Part shown: one piece after another, positions 53,601 to 64,000 of the stretch | Layout: the number at the start of each line of letters is the position of its first letter | Position numbering within the stretch: position 1 is the stretch's first letter | DNA from: Adiantum capillus-veneris | Taxonomy: Eukaryota; Streptophyta; Polypodiopsida; Polypodiales; Pteridaceae | Direction of reading: 5' to 3' | Assembly: GCA_014529385.2 (NCBI GenBank) | Contig: CM043963.1 | Span: forward strand, 4,405,001-4,469,000 | DNA length: 64,000 nucleotides | Made by a program: the position numbers and the translations under genes | Notes under the pieces: model-generated | The model's input: only the letters and a program-made list of their open reading frames with translations | Told to the model about the DNA's origin: nothing | The model's database searches: none

Positions 53601-54970
53601 CATCTGTCATCCACAAATTTGACTACAAGTCCAAGTCTAGCAAGTGCGGATACAGACAAGAGATTCTTCTTGATCCCAGGTACATAAAGTGCATCAACAA
53701 GTGTGAAGGAACTGCCATTAGCAGCAGTGAGCACAATCTTTCCAACTCCCTGAACTGGATAAGAGGCGTTGTTGGCACAAGTGACTGAATTCCCATGAGG
53801 GACAGACTCGAGAGAGGTAAACAATTCACGATGTGAGGTAATGTGCTTTGTAGCACCACTGTCGAAATACCACACATGTGAATCTGCAGCAACTGACAAG
53901 CATGCATCATGGACAGCAGGATTGTAAGTGCACTCTGCGCTAAAAGCCCATTCTGCATCAACATCAGCATCACAATCTCCTTTCACAGAAGACTCAACAA
54001 TGGCTGCATTTGTAGTGGAACCAGCATTTGCAGTGGAACCACCCTCTTTCTTCTTAGCCTCTTTGGCCTTCAACTTAGGACACGACTTGATCAAGTGATC
54101 ATTGGCTTTACAATAATGGCAACGCATCTTCTTTTTGCCCTTCTCACCAGAATTTCCAGACGAAGTGCTGCCAACAGAAGCATTAGGAACAAAATTTTTG
54201 CCACTAGCAGCAGAACCATAAGAAGTGACTGCATTATTGTTACCACCCTTTCTTTGAGAAGCAATAAAAGCCTCTTCAACTGCATGCTGTCTAGTCCTGT
54301 TTTTTCTGGAAAGTGAATCTTGCAACAGCAATGTGCATAATGCATCAAACTTGACAACTTCAGGATTTCCTTGGGTCATAAGTCTCCAAGTACTAGCAAA
54401 AGTCTGGTAAGAATCTGGTAAGGCATCAAGAACAGTCTGCACAAGGGAACTTTCTGAAATGACTTCACGTGCAGAAATAAGCTGCTCATTGATATCCTTG
54501 ACACTAGCAAGGAAAGTTTCCATATCATCTTCCTCATGCATAATCTTCGACTCCAGCTCTTTACGCAGCAAAGCAATTTTAGCCTCATTGCGGCTTGCAT
54601 AAAGACCTGCTAGAATATCCCGAGCCTGTTTTGCAAATTTTGCTGAACAGATGTGAGGAACAATGGTGCGCTTTACAGAAAATGCAATCAATGCATGAGC
54701 CTGCGCATCCTTAACATCCTAAGGAGCTTATTCTACCGTAGGCAAAACAACTCTAACAGCTGCAATCCTTGCAGCAAGACCTGCAACATCCTCAACATCG
54801 CCTACATCCTCAGAACAAGGACGTACATCAATGCCCTGCACAATGTTCCAGACACCCTTTGACACAAGAACATGTTGCATCATATAAGCCCACATAGGGT
54901 AGTTGTCCCCATCCAACCTGTCCTCAGCAGCAAACATCTTGAACACATCTGTGTTGTTGTTGTCAGCCAT
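50684..54970 (-). pseudogene. gag-pol: Cop4 gag-pol polyprotein with three in-frame stops
   Basis: The start is taken at 54970 (MADNNNTDVFKMF). The order is gag with DRLDGDNYPMWAY, a CCHC knuckle CHYCKANDHLIKSC (near 54120-54080), protease WYFDSGATKHIT (near 53850), and the pre-integrase finger with LWHARFGHL and CEGCILGK. The integrase has LVHSDVCGP, LRSDRGGEY and NGVAERKNR. RT has WVYKLKRKPDG and LYVDDLLI, and RNase H has PIVATSSCEAEYR and YTDSQSALAVARNPV. Stops are at 54728-54730 (TAA), 52028-52030 (TGA, in HKA-stop-LVTKG, normally Arg) and 51110-51112 (TGA, where Arg is usual). All three segments share one phase, so no insertion or deletion has shifted the frame. All visible catalytic residues are kept. 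Confidence 0.92.
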
Positions 54971-55332
54971 GGTAAATGCTGCTCCTAATGTGAAAACTGC
55001 CCGAAAATAGGAGAAACGGAGCGGGAACAACCTGTGCTATATAGCACAAACCGTAGAAGACTATAAGGCACCTGCTATGCAAAAAACGACACTGATAGAA
55101 ATTCTACACAAAATGACGAAATAGCCTGTGCAGTACTGCCTGTAGTGGAAACGGAGGCCGAAATGAGCCCACATCAAAATTCTGAGCAGACCTAGCTCTT
55201 CGAGCTATCCCAAAATTTTTGTTGACCTGCGAACGCTCACCAAAGCTCACTGAAATCGGAGAAAGTGAGCAGGCGTGTGCTGGAGTAGCTGGCGACTAAG
55301 CCCGGGAGGACGTGACCTGCTCTGATACCAAT
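54971..55332 (-). other. Cop4 leader and primer-binding site
   Basis: The leader between LTR and gag contains TGGTATCAGAGC next to the LTR (minus strand). No other reading frame is supported. Confidence 0.8.
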
Positions 55333-55559
55333 TTTTGGAATTAGGGTTGCAGAGAAACACACACAGCTTGGAGAAGACGAAGGAATCTCAAGGCACACAA
55401 TAGAGAGTGTGTTACTTAGTGTGCAATGGAAAGATTGATAGCCCTAGAGTGATGGGCGTATATACAATGCACGGGGGAAAAAACCTCCTCAAGAGGGAAA
55501 AAATGCCCCGGCGGTCCTAGTGTGTTCACACACATCACATCCACATGTATATGGTAACA
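55333..55559 (-). repeat. Cop4 5' LTR (227 bp)
   Basis: Same as 50382-50608 except for about six positions, one of which changes the terminal dinucleotide at the inner edge (TTTTGGAATT for TGTTGGAATT on the plus strand). Confidence 0.93.
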
Positions 55560-55564
55560 CTTCT

Positions 55565-56213
55565 CATCTCTTCACTTCTCATATATCTACATTTCTCACA
55601 TACTATCCTTGATGAATAATCCACATGATGAGAATTTCTATCGCTTTCACTCTGTGCGGTCTATTAGAATTAATATATGGATTAGCTATAAAATACACTT
55701 TCAACAACGTATAGTGTTTCTCTTTGGCACATAAAGGCTCAATGAAATACTTCTTTCATCGGATCCCATCATACTACCTCTTATAGACTGTAACTTTTCT
55801 TTTGATGTAAGTGTAGTTATCTTGCTATGAACCAAGAGGATTTGTATACACAATTAATCCCTATTACTAGAAAAAACATACATAGTATGGTTATCACAAA
55901 ACTACAATTCCAAAGAAAAATTCGTAGCCTGTTTGGTTGACAAAGATTGAACGCCATTAACTCATCTATTAACCCTTTCATATTACCCATGATACGATAT
56001 GACCATAGCCTTGATATTCTCTTTTGAGTTCTTTCTTTGTGTGTGTGAGTACAAGAGAGAAAGAATGAAGCTTCTTTGATTGCACTTCCTTCGAAACCCT
56101 AGACTTCATGGCATCTATGGTTTAACTCCTTCATATAGCTTTTAGAGTTCTCTCACAAGCTCTCACAGCCAAAAGCCCGACGCTTTCCTGGCAAGACCGC
56201 AAATTTCTCGACA
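55565..56213 (+). repeat. Gyp1 3' LTR, second part
   Basis: Continues the LTR after Cop4, from CATCTCTTCACTTC to AATTTCTCGACA. The first small LTR frame is present from about 55612 but is stopped after FLFGT. The right flank of Gyp1 is CCGTG at 56214-56218. Confidence 0.9.
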
Positions 56214-56218
56214 CCGTG

Positions 56219-57603
56219 CTATTGCACATGTGTAAAAGTAATTTTTCATAGTGATCAGTCTCTTTCTCATCCATCTAAGTATGATCATACAAGTGAACTT
56301 TCTCTAGCTCTCTTGAAATGTATGGCAGATCCAATTTTCTCACTTCCAAGGCCTCAAACACCTTCGAAGGTGGAGAGAGCTAGTGGGAATGAGGGCAGGG
56401 AAGAGAAAGAAGAAACATTCCATAGGAGAAAGAAGTAGTTACTCACTTATCTTTACTCTTCTTGCTAGCATGAATAATAGCATGGTAATGAAGATGGAGA
56501 TGATGGCAAGCTTAAGCATTGAAGCATGGCTCTTGGTTGGATTTGCATTCCATAGCCAAGAGTGCTGGTGTAGGCTCTCAATTCCTCTACTAACTTGGAG
56601 AGAGAGATGGAGCTCTTGCACTTTGCAGTTCACACAATGAGAGTGTGTGTGGAGAGTATACCCCCCAAGAATCCCCCCTTCTTGCTTTGGTTGAACCCCC
56701 CTTGTAGCTCATGCTTGAAGATTATTGGACCCCTGCAAGCCTGTCCAATCACTTGCAGAATGCATACCAAGCAACAAGGGTAGCCTTGGGACAAGTGGTC
56801 CCATTTCCTCTTTGAGAGAGAGGACTTGATAAATGCAAAAACAATTAATTTAATCCACTAAATTATCATTGTACCCCTTGGGAGGCCAACCAATAGGCTT
56901 TAGGCACACCATGAGAGCAACATGAAGAGGAGGTTGACATGTGTCCTTGTTTACTCCTTGGTCTAGGTTTGCCTTGAGTGAGTGTGTGTGTGTGTTCTCT
57001 CTCATGCTCCCAACTTGTAGGGCTCTCCCCTCCTTTTATGGATAATTTTTGACCTTTTGACACCTCAATCCCCTCAACCTTGGGCTTGGTTCCCACCACA
57101 AGCTTGGCCCTTAAGCCTCTCAAGCTTGGGCCGGGTTCCCACCTCAAGTACAGCCCTAGCATTTCAAGAATGACAAGCACCTCAAGCATCTGAGTCATCA
57201 AGAACCTCAAGCACCTCAAGCATCTTAGTGATCAAGCACCTCAAAAATCTTAGTCATCAAGCACGAAAAGCACCTCAATCTTGGGCCGGGTTCCCCCCTC
57301 AAGCTCAACCCTAGCTTACCTAAGGTCAAAGGACTTTTAACACTAACCTTTGAAAGTCTTTAATGAAGATAAACATAAGGCATTTTAAGCTCCATTGGCT
57401 AGCCTTGATCTTTGACAAACTATCTCTCACTTGGACCCCTTTACCATTGGCCCCGAGTTAAGATAGATCTATAAGAACATGTCTATATTCTAGCCCTTGT
57501 TCTCGTCTATTCTCCCACTTTAAATGATCAGTTTAATATAAGAAAATCAGTTTAATATGCAAAAATAATTTGGTTTGGTTAGATATCAAATTTTTATGAC
57601 GTC
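56219..57603 (-). repeat. Probable Gyp4 3' LTR
   Basis: Bounded above by the polypurine tract AAGAGAGAGGTG (minus strand of 57604-57615), with an LTR start reading TGACGTCATAAAAA. About 56345-56473 is similar to the part of the 5' LTR that lies in the window. Near 57170-57300 the words CACCTCAAGCATC and related forms repeat several times. The lower LTR end could not be fixed, because homology fades before the Gyp1 border. Confidence 0.6.
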
Positions 57604-57957
57604 ACCTCTCTCTTGAAATCATAGTCGTCCTTGACTATGAGGTAGAAGAGATAAAGCCTTATTCATCAGTCAATTTTTCTTAGTGGGGAGGATCCCTTTT
57701 CACCCTATGACATCATTCCAAGATGGATAACTAATGCATTTGGTGCTTGGGAGACATAGCTACCACAAGCATGCCTGCTCTTTAGTCCATTTGATTATCC
57801 CAAGTAGAGTGACAAATTCTACTTGGTGTTTGAGAGACGTCATCATCACAAACATGATTCTAAGTATGCATACTACGTAAATTTGTGCACAATAAAAAGA
57901 GGACTAGTTTTATAAGACATAAAAATTGGTCATTTAAAAGAAATTTGTACATTTTCT
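57604..57957 (-). other. Gyp4 region between pol stop and 3' LTR
   Basis: Untranslated DNA between the end of the chromodomain frame (stop near 57955) and the polypurine tract. Two loosely similar segments with GCATGCTTGTGG and CATGTTTGTGATG, near 57770 and 57855, suggest an old internal duplication. Confidence 0.55.
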
Positions 57958-59220
57958 TACTCTAATGTAGCATTGTAAGCATTGACAAGGTTCATACTAT
58001 CCTTAAGGTGTATTACTTGCATCCATCTAGCATCTTCAAAATGATAATTTTTGAACTTAAAAAGATACCATGAGATAATCTTACCATGTCGTAGTACCTT
58101 GTCTTCATGCCCAAGGATAGCTTTGGGTTGTAGAACCTCTTCTTGGTCCTAGATTTTGGGAGGGTCTTTAATGATTGGTTCACTTGGTGGCTTTCCTTTG
58201 TAGGGCTTAAGTAGGCTCACATGAAAAGAATTGTGTATTAGCCAATGGTTGGGAAACTTGAGTTGATAAGCCGTCTCATTGATTGGCTTCAAAATTTGGA
58301 AAGGACCATAGTATCTTTTTGCTAGTTTCGCATAAAGTACTTTTGATGGCCAATAGGATTTTTGCCCGTCGTTTGCCTCAATCGAGCCTTGGGAGACTTA
58401 AGTAAGACCCAATCATTTTCTTTGAAAGTTAAGGCCCTTCTGTGCTTGTCATCAATAGCTTTTTGCCTTTGTTGAAAGATGGATATAGCCTCCTTAATCT
58501 TTTGAAAAGATTCTTGTAGGTCATGGCTATACTCATTGATAGCAAAGATCGTCCCATGTACTTTGAGTAGCAAGGGACTTTTAGGTCTTCCCTCAATGAT
58601 TTTGAAGGTGCTTTTCTCGTATTATTGTACGCATACTCTACAAGGGGTAATTACTTTTCCGATTGTGAGTTTTGATCTACTTTGGTAACATAAGTCTTTA
58701 GTAGATCGAGTATCGTAAGATTAGCTATCTCACTTTGGCCATCCGTTTGTGGGTTATTGGCTACCTAGATTTTCAAAGAGATCTTTCCAAAAATAGTTTG
58801 TCATTCTAGGATCTCTATCTGGCACGATGAATGTTGGAAATTCATGGTGTTTGAAAATCTAAGATATGAAGAGAGTTGCCATTTGGTGTGCCTTAATAGT
58901 ATTTTTGGCCGGAATAAAGTGTGCTTTCTTGCTAAACTTGTCAACTATTATCCATATTTTTGTATTCCCATGGATAGACTTGGGTAATTCAAAGATAAAA
59001 TCCATGGATATACTCTCCCATGGTGAATTTGGGATAGGTTTCTACTCCTCGGAGAGTAGGTTGAACGTCTCTATGCCCCGCATAGGGAGGAGCATAAGAT
59101 TCATACATAAATTTCTCACAAAGGAAGTGGGTAACACATAGCCTATTGGTGTGTAGAAGATAACCATGTTGCAAGGTGAATGGTTCCTCTTTCTTCCCCA
59201 AAGAAAGGGCTGACATTATG
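57958..59220 (-). pseudogene. pol: Gyp4 integrase and chromodomain
   Basis: The integrase core is badly broken (59220-58600). The C-terminal part is open at 58573-58322, with FQKIKEAISIFQQRQKAIDD and [15 protein letters not shown]. It continues in other frames with [12 protein letters not shown]. After a TAG near 58147 there is a recognisable chromodomain: EEVLQPKAIL, then WYLFKFKNYHFEDARWMQ and HLKDSMNLVNAYN. The aromatic positions and the Glu-Asp-Ala-Arg-Trp word fit the chromodomain of plant chromoviruses, which is thought to direct integration to chromatin marks. The protein ends at a TAA near 57955. Confidence 0.75.
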
Positions 59221-60664
59221 TCTCTAAAGTCAAGGTCAGAAGCATACTCATCTAATGATCTATCATAGAAGATAGATCATTGTGAGTTGCTATAGACAGC
59301 GCATTAACTTTTTTCCGTCTTGTGAAAGTGCATCGGCCACTTAATTGTGCTTACTAGCAATGTGAGCAATATGAAAATTAAATTAGAAAAGAAAATTTTC
59401 CCACCTCATCTGTTTGTTGGAAAGCTTGGTTTCCGTCATGAAGTACTTGAGACTTTGATGGCCTGTTCATAGAATAAATGGAGTCCCAAAAAAATTGTGC
59501 TTCCATGTGACTAGGACATGTAGAGCAGCTAAAAGTTGTTTCTCATAAATTCCTAATACCCGTTCATCCGTATTGAGACTTCGGATATCTCATATGCTAT
59601 GGCATGCCCTTCTTGGAGCAAGTCTGCTCCAAGGAAATCACCACAAGCATCACATTAAACCTCAAATGGCTTTAAGAGATACAGAAGCATGAGAACTGGT
59701 TGGGGGGTAAGCTTCTCTTTGAGCTTGTAAAAATCATTTTGCTCCTTAGTAGTCCTCGAATACTTAACTTCTTCTTGGTTAAGTCATGTAATGGTCCTAC
59801 TTTATGAGAGAATTTTTCTATGAAGCTTCTATAGTATGCACACATACCAATAAATCTTCTTAGCTCATGTAGATTCTTTGGATTAGACCATGCTTTTATT
59901 ACCTCCAATTTTGATGGATACATCCGGATACCATCTTGGGAGATAATATGACCAAAGTATTGAATCTCTTGAAGGAAAAATTCACTTTTCTTTTGATTGA
60001 GAAAAATCTTGTTCTCCCTTAGTACTTGAAAAATCACTTGGAGAGGTTGCTTGTGTTCTTCCAATGACCTGGAGTAGATAATGATATCATCAAAGAACAC
60101 TCCAGTGAATTTATGGTAGGCTCTAAAAATTTCCTCCATTAATCGATTGAACGTGGCTGGTACATTGGTCAAGCCAAAAGGCATGACTAGATATTTATAA
60201 AGACCAAGTGTTGTACGAAATGTGGTCTTTAGGATATCTTCATCCACTATCCTTATTTGATGATAGCCACTTTTAAGGTCAATCCTACTGAAGTAGGTAG
60301 AGCCTTGTATCTTATCAAATAGATCTTCTACCCGAGGCATGGGAAATCTCTTTTTGATAGTGATATGGTTTAGTACTCAATAGTCCACACACATACGGTA
60401 TGTACCATCTTTCTTTTGTACTAAAAGGACTAGAGAACAAAAGGGAGAGGAGATAGGCCTCACCATCCCTTTGTCAACCAATTCTTGTACTTGCCTCATG
60501 ATCTCCTCTTGTTGAGCTTGAGAAACTTGATAAGGAGGCTTGTTACATGGTGAGCTTCCTGGTAGGAGCTCAATGCGATGGTCATCATCCCATTGTTTTG
60601 TAGGTAAGTCCATAGGGATATCATTGATGAACACATCTTGGAATCCTTTTAGAAAATTAGACAA
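59221..60664 (-). pseudogene. pol: Gyp4 reverse transcriptase and RNase H
   Basis: RT begins near 60664 (DDHRIELLPGSSPCNKPPYQ, then LVDKGMVRPISSPF and VLLVQKKDGTYRMCVDY). A TGA at 60377-60379 stands where Arg is usual. RT continues in the same phase with FSRIDLKSGYHQIRI, VMPFGLTNVPATF, the catalytic VFFDDIIIY (near 60090) and ELRRFIGMCAYYRSFI. RNase H (about 59680-59300) is recognisable only in pieces such as LQEGHAIAYE and MRWENFLFQFNF and has several stops. Confidence 0.83.
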
Positions 60665-60670
60665 GTCTTC

Positions 60671-61240
60671 TTAATTCCTACCATTTACATTTGATAAAAC
60701 ATTAGGACCTTTTAGGTACTTTTTGACAAAAATCATGTATACAAAAACTGAGCTCTTCATTGATTTATCAAAAGCAGGAGGATTTACAAGTGGTATAGTA
60801 CGACCAGACTCACTAGCATCTATATACATGCTATGTCCCCTGTAGGTGAAGTAGATTCTCCTTTCAGGGAACTTCATGTTGGAAGTCATGCAATTGAACC
60901 ATGGTGCCCCTAGGATAGCATCCTCATATTGGAGAGTAGAGATGAAAAAGTATTCTTTGTTGACATAGCTTTGGACATGAAGCCTCAACCTCCCAATCAA
61001 GGGAGTAACGGAGTCTTTCTATCCCTTGAAAGTGGTGTCGAGCATTACAGTATCTCCCATCTTGAAAGCTTGAATGCCCAACTTGGTGGCCAACTCCGTT
61101 GATATGAAGTTGTGAGTAGAGACAGGGGAAAACAAGATGAAGGAATCATGCTCCCTTACCTTTCCCCAAGCATAGGAGAGAGGTGATCCTTTCCAATGAG
61201 AATCCTCTTTTGGAGCTAGGAGTCTCATTGCAAGAATTTC
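60671..61240 (-). pseudogene. pol: Gyp4 aspartic protease
   Basis: The protease region has STHNFISTELATKLGIQ near 61090, the usual segment after the active site. The expected Asp-Ser/Thr-Gly before it reads Phe-Ser-Pro-Val, so the catalytic Asp is missing. A stop at 61019-61021 and further frame changes divide it. ILGAPWFNCMTSNMKFPERR (about 60915-60870) is the second half. Confidence 0.7.
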
Positions 61241-62580
61241 TCTTGTGGCAAGAACGATAGCCATGTCCTTTCTCCCTACACTTAAAACATTTATAGTCCT
61301 TGAAAAAAGCTTCAAGCTCTTTAGGAGAGAGTTTGTTTTACCTTTGTAAAATCCCTGCTCCTTGGACCGATGGTTGTGGTTGTTGTTGTTGTTGGAATTG
61401 CCTTGGGAAGAATTTTGGGCATTGGTTTTTCCCTTTGTATCACTTTTGTCTTTGTTTTCCATGGACTTGACATTCCGTCTAGCCCCTTGTTGGAAATTGA
61501 TGCATGAAGCAACCATGGTGTGGTGGATTACTTTGGTGATAGAACCAGGCCGTTGAGAGTTGACATACTCGGCCATCTCTTCTCAGGCAATCCCGCAAAA
61601 AATTGTTAATTTTGCTCGGCAAAGTCTATCTTTTAGAAGATAGTAGCCTTAAAATGTAAATCCCAAAACTTCCCTATATATTTGTGGATAAAATCATGAG
61701 AGAGAAGCTTCAAACTGAGCCATTCAGTAAGTAATTTGTCCTTTGCATCGCTTGCAAGGAATTGCTTCATGATGGAAACTCATAGAATTTTCCATGTCTT
61801 TTGGGCTTCACTGTTGCCACAAAGGCTAGCCCACCATCTGGGAGCCAATTTCTGGAAGTGCATAGCTACATGGTGTAGCTTGGAGAACTCCGTGAAGCCC
61901 TTATCTGCAAAGGCGCATCAAATTATTGGATGAAGGAAAATAATTTGTTGGTAGCACCAAAGGTTCCATCATAGGCGAGAAAAGAGATACTCTTTTCTCC
62001 CTCTTTGAACTTCTTGAGCTTTTGTGACCTTCTTCATGCAGGGTAAGATTTGCATTGTCCTCCCCTCTTGTCTTCACTAGAAGAATAGCCATAGCTTTTG
62101 TCGGAAGAGGAGGAAGTTGAAGAAGAAGGAGAAGAGGGTGACCTCTTTCTTGCCCTTTTATTCCTTTGTTTCCTCTCTTCCCTTTTGGAATGACAAGGAG
62201 AAGGACTATGGGTTGATCGTTTCCTCTTTGAGGAGTTGGAAATCGTCTGGACCACCATCTTCATGGAGCCACATCTTCAAAGAAACTTAGGGATTCATTA
62301 CTTTCTTGTTCTTTGGATTCCTCCTCTCGTATGGGAGAGAGTTTCTTTTTGGGGTTCTCATCAAGAGGCCTCTTAAGCTCTCTCTCCTCTTGGAGAGGAC
62401 GGAAAATCCCATAAGCACGAAGGTTTTGAGTAACTTTGGCTTCCACAGCAGGGCTGCCCATAGCTTGCGGCAACCTAGTAACAAGATAATTGACAACATG
62501 GGGGCATCATTATTAGCACCTTCATGTGAAAAATCAAAGTTATCAATGTCCATTCTACTCTCTTGGTTATTATCAGCCAT
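61241..62580 (-). pseudogene. gag: Gyp4 gag
   Basis: The start is taken at 62580 (MADNNQESRMDIDNFDFSHE). A Glu/Lys-rich part, with ESKEQESNESLSFFED, is followed by a Ser-rich basic stretch (SPSSPSSSTSSSSD near 62120), then a gag capsid region with many breaks (FAGLPEEMAEYVNSQRPGSI near 61590-61530). An Asn/His-rich linker (NSNNNNNHNHRS) precedes a good CCHC knuckle, CFKCREKGHGYRSC, near 61295-61250. Frame changes near 62480 and 62270 and several stops make it non-coding today. Confidence 0.75.
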
Positions 62581-62980
62581 GCGAATTAAACTAATGTGTA
62601 TACTTAGTGTATTATTTGGCATTTCAAAACCTTAGTTGGTACTCCTCTTAGCCTTTGAAAATAAGCACTTAAGTATCTACACCCACGACTCGAATTATTT
62701 AATTATAGAGAGTAGTGGAGTGGGTCTAATATTGCAGAGTTGCCGAGGGATAGCTCCTTTCAAACTTCTTATGGCTCAATAACGGGAAAGCTATAGGCAA
62801 GTCTGAAAAGACCCCATTATTAAGACCAAAGATCCCGAGGTGTGCACCATATCCCACATAGTGGGCTCAACAAAACTGATAATAGATCTCAGTCCCACTT
62901 ATCCTAATATAATTAACAAAATCAACCATTAATAGGCTACTCAACGACCTCTCTTCTTAAGCAAGAAAAGAGAAACCAAA
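62581..62980 (-). other. Gyp4 leader next to gag
   Basis: Untranslated leader, 400 bp, between the foldback and the gag start. I see no gene or repeat. Confidence 0.5.
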
Positions 62981-63430
62981 CATTAGGAAAAATTTGGACT
63001 CACAAAGGGGCCCTTTAAGGAGTTTGACTTTACCTCTCTCTACCAAAGCGGGCGCATGGATAGTTTCTTGCAAACAAACTCCAAAGTTGGCGGAGGTTTG
63101 ACAGTTAGAATGTCCTCTTCAAGCTCTATCTATTGATATATAGCACGCCATGAGATTCCTTATATTTTAGAAGATTCTTTTTTTGATTCACTTAGATTTT
63201 GACAGAGTTGTCACATCATATGTGAATAAAAAAAGAATCTTCTAAAATATGAGGAATCTCATGGTGTGCTATATATCAGTAGATAGAGCCTGAAGAGGAC
63301 ATTCTAACTGTCAAACTTCTGCCAAATTTGGAGTTTGTTTGCAAAAAATATCCATGCGCCCATTTTGGTAGAGAGAGGTAAAGTCAAACTCCTTAAAGGG
63401 CCCCTTTGTGAGTCCAAATTTTGCCTAATG
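62981..63430. repeat. Large inverted repeat (foldback) in the Gyp4 leader
   Basis: Left arm 62981-63191 and right arm 63222-63430 are reverse complements at about 94 percent by eye (about 13 differences in 211 bases), separated by a 30-base loop. The outer ends read CATTAGG and CCTAATG. The right arm ends one base from the primer-binding site. Transcription from the Gyp4 LTR, or from the other side, would give a long hairpin RNA. Confidence 0.93.
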
Positions 63431-63431
63431 T

Positions 63432-63443
63432 GCTCTGATACCA
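63432..63443 (-). other. Gyp4 primer-binding site
   Basis: The minus strand reads TGGTATCAGAGC, of initiator tRNA-Met type, one base inside the LTR end CCATTACA. Confidence 0.85.
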
Positions 63444-63444
63444 A

Positions 63445-64000
63445 TGTAATGGAAATGGCATATGAACTTTGAGAGTAGAGAAATTAGGAAAATTAGAGAA
63501 AGAACTTTTGTGAGATTACTTTGTGAGCATAGATGGTGAACATAATTGATGGTAGCAACATAAACATAGTACTTAGTTAACTTGGCATGAACAATACTTT
63601 TGCAAGAGAGAGAGTTTAGAGAACATGACAACAGTTGAGGACCGGATTTACATGGAACCGGTCCCCCCTCCAGTCCCCCCTCAAATAGGCATTTGTATTA
63701 TAGATTCTCCCATCGAAAGAGAGACTTGGTACAATACAATCTTTGTGTTCCTTGTGACCTAGGTGATGCAACAAAGATGGAAAACTTCATGCATCATGAG
63801 CATACCATAAACTTTGCAAAAAGCATTCACTATCCCAAGCCTCAGTCTCAAGGCCTCAAACACCTTCAAAGGTGGAGAGAGCTAGCAAGGATCGAGGGTA
63901 GGGAAGAAGAAGAAGAAACATTCCATACAAGAAAGAAGTAGTTCCTCACTTATCATCACTCTTCTTGCTAGTGAAGAGGTCTAGGGCGGGGCAACAAGAG
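63445..64000 (-). repeat. Gyp4 5' LTR, cut by the window edge
   Basis: Begins (inner edge) TGTAATGG on the plus strand next to the primer-binding site. Positions 63846-63975 resemble 56345-56473 of the 3' LTR; beyond 63975 the two diverge. A pyrimidine-rich stretch with GGTCCCCCCTCCAGTCCCC lies near 63660. Confidence 0.75.

Larger units (their letters stand above)
50382..55559 (-). mobile_element. Cop4: near-intact Ty1/Copia element
   Basis: Cop4 is 5178 bp on the minus strand in the Gyp1 3' LTR, with a perfect target duplication CTTCT at 50377-50381 and 55560-55564. Both LTRs are 227 bp (50382-50608 and 55333-55559), with about six differences by eye. The primer-binding site TGGTATCAGAGC (minus strand of about 55319-55330) and the polypurine tract CCAGGGGGGATT (minus strand of 50609-50620) are present. 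One frame of 1428 codons from 54970 to 50684 encodes all domains, interrupted by three stops only. Confidence 0.94.
56219..64000 (-). mobile_element. Gyp4: decayed chromovirus (Ty3/Gypsy), runs off the window
   Basis: Gyp4 is a minus-strand Gypsy element. In transcription order it has a 5' LTR (from beyond 64000 to 63445), primer-binding site, leader with a large foldback, gag (62580-about 61500), protease, RT, RNase H, integrase, chromodomain (about 58110-57958), polypurine tract (about 57615-57604) and 3' LTR below that. LTR kinship is shown by similarity of about 56345-56473 to 63846-63975 (GGCCTCAAACACCTTC, then GGTGGAGAGAGCTAG and the AAACATTCCATA region). The left limit is unclear. Many stops and frameshifts make it a fossil. 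Confidence 0.78.

Noticed and set aside
56214-56345. Gyp1 inserted inside the Gyp4 3' LTR
   Set aside because: Plausible from position, but I found no match between the left flank (before 2042) and the first 400 bases of the Gyp4 5' LTR, so it is not claimed.

Overview
This window is land-plant nuclear DNA made almost entirely of LTR retrotransposons, many inserted inside one another. I found no host gene, rRNA, tRNA gene or CRISPR array. The evidence for a plant is Ty1/Copia elements primed by initiator tRNA-Met (TGGTATCAGAGC), a chromovirus with a C-terminal chromodomain, a Tat-like Gypsy element with two RNase H domains, and 2 kb LTRs full of microsatellites. Gag and RT sequences look more like those of ferns, lycophytes or gymnosperms than of well-studied angiosperms, but that is an impression and I cannot name a species. 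Element names below (Gyp1-4, Cop1-4) are local labels.

Layout. Positions 1-2041 are flanking DNA with no recognised gene. Gyp1 (2042-56213, + strand, LTRs about 2 kb) is the outer element. Three elements lie in it: Cop1 (2447-29063, - strand, TSD CATGA) in its 5' LTR, Gyp3 (32774-46562, + strand, dual RNase H) in its protease reading frame, and Cop4 (50382-55559, - strand, TSD CTTCT) in its 3' LTR. Cop1 itself holds Gyp2 (about 3130-14792, - strand, same family as Gyp1, with a tandem LTR-internal-LTR-partial internal structure) and Cop2 (17791-28557, + strand, TSD GACAG/GATAG). Cop2's 3' LTR is split by its sister Cop3 (22972-28368, + strand, TSD TTATA). The nesting is thus four levels deep: Gyp1 > Cop1 > Cop2 > Cop3. 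From about 56.2 kb to the end of the window lies Gyp4, a decayed minus-strand chromovirus whose 5' LTR runs off the right edge.

Condition. Cop3 is best preserved: its coding capacity is complete except for a frame change caused by a 148-bp duplication that its sister Cop2 shares. Cop4 is one reading frame of about 1428 codons with three stops and no frameshift. Gyp1-4 and Cop1 are decayed, many of their stops fit C-to-T or G-to-A change, and several carry internal deletions.

Points most worth following: a possible -1 frameshift site (G_GGT_TTT) at the protease/RT boundary kept in both Gyp1 and Gyp2; the two-ORF Copia pair; paired related small ORFs in the Gyp1/Gyp2 LTRs; loss of catalytic residues in the first RNase H of Gyp3 beside a conserved second one; a roughly 210-bp-arm foldback in the Gyp4 leader; and repeat tracts that differ strongly between sister LTRs.
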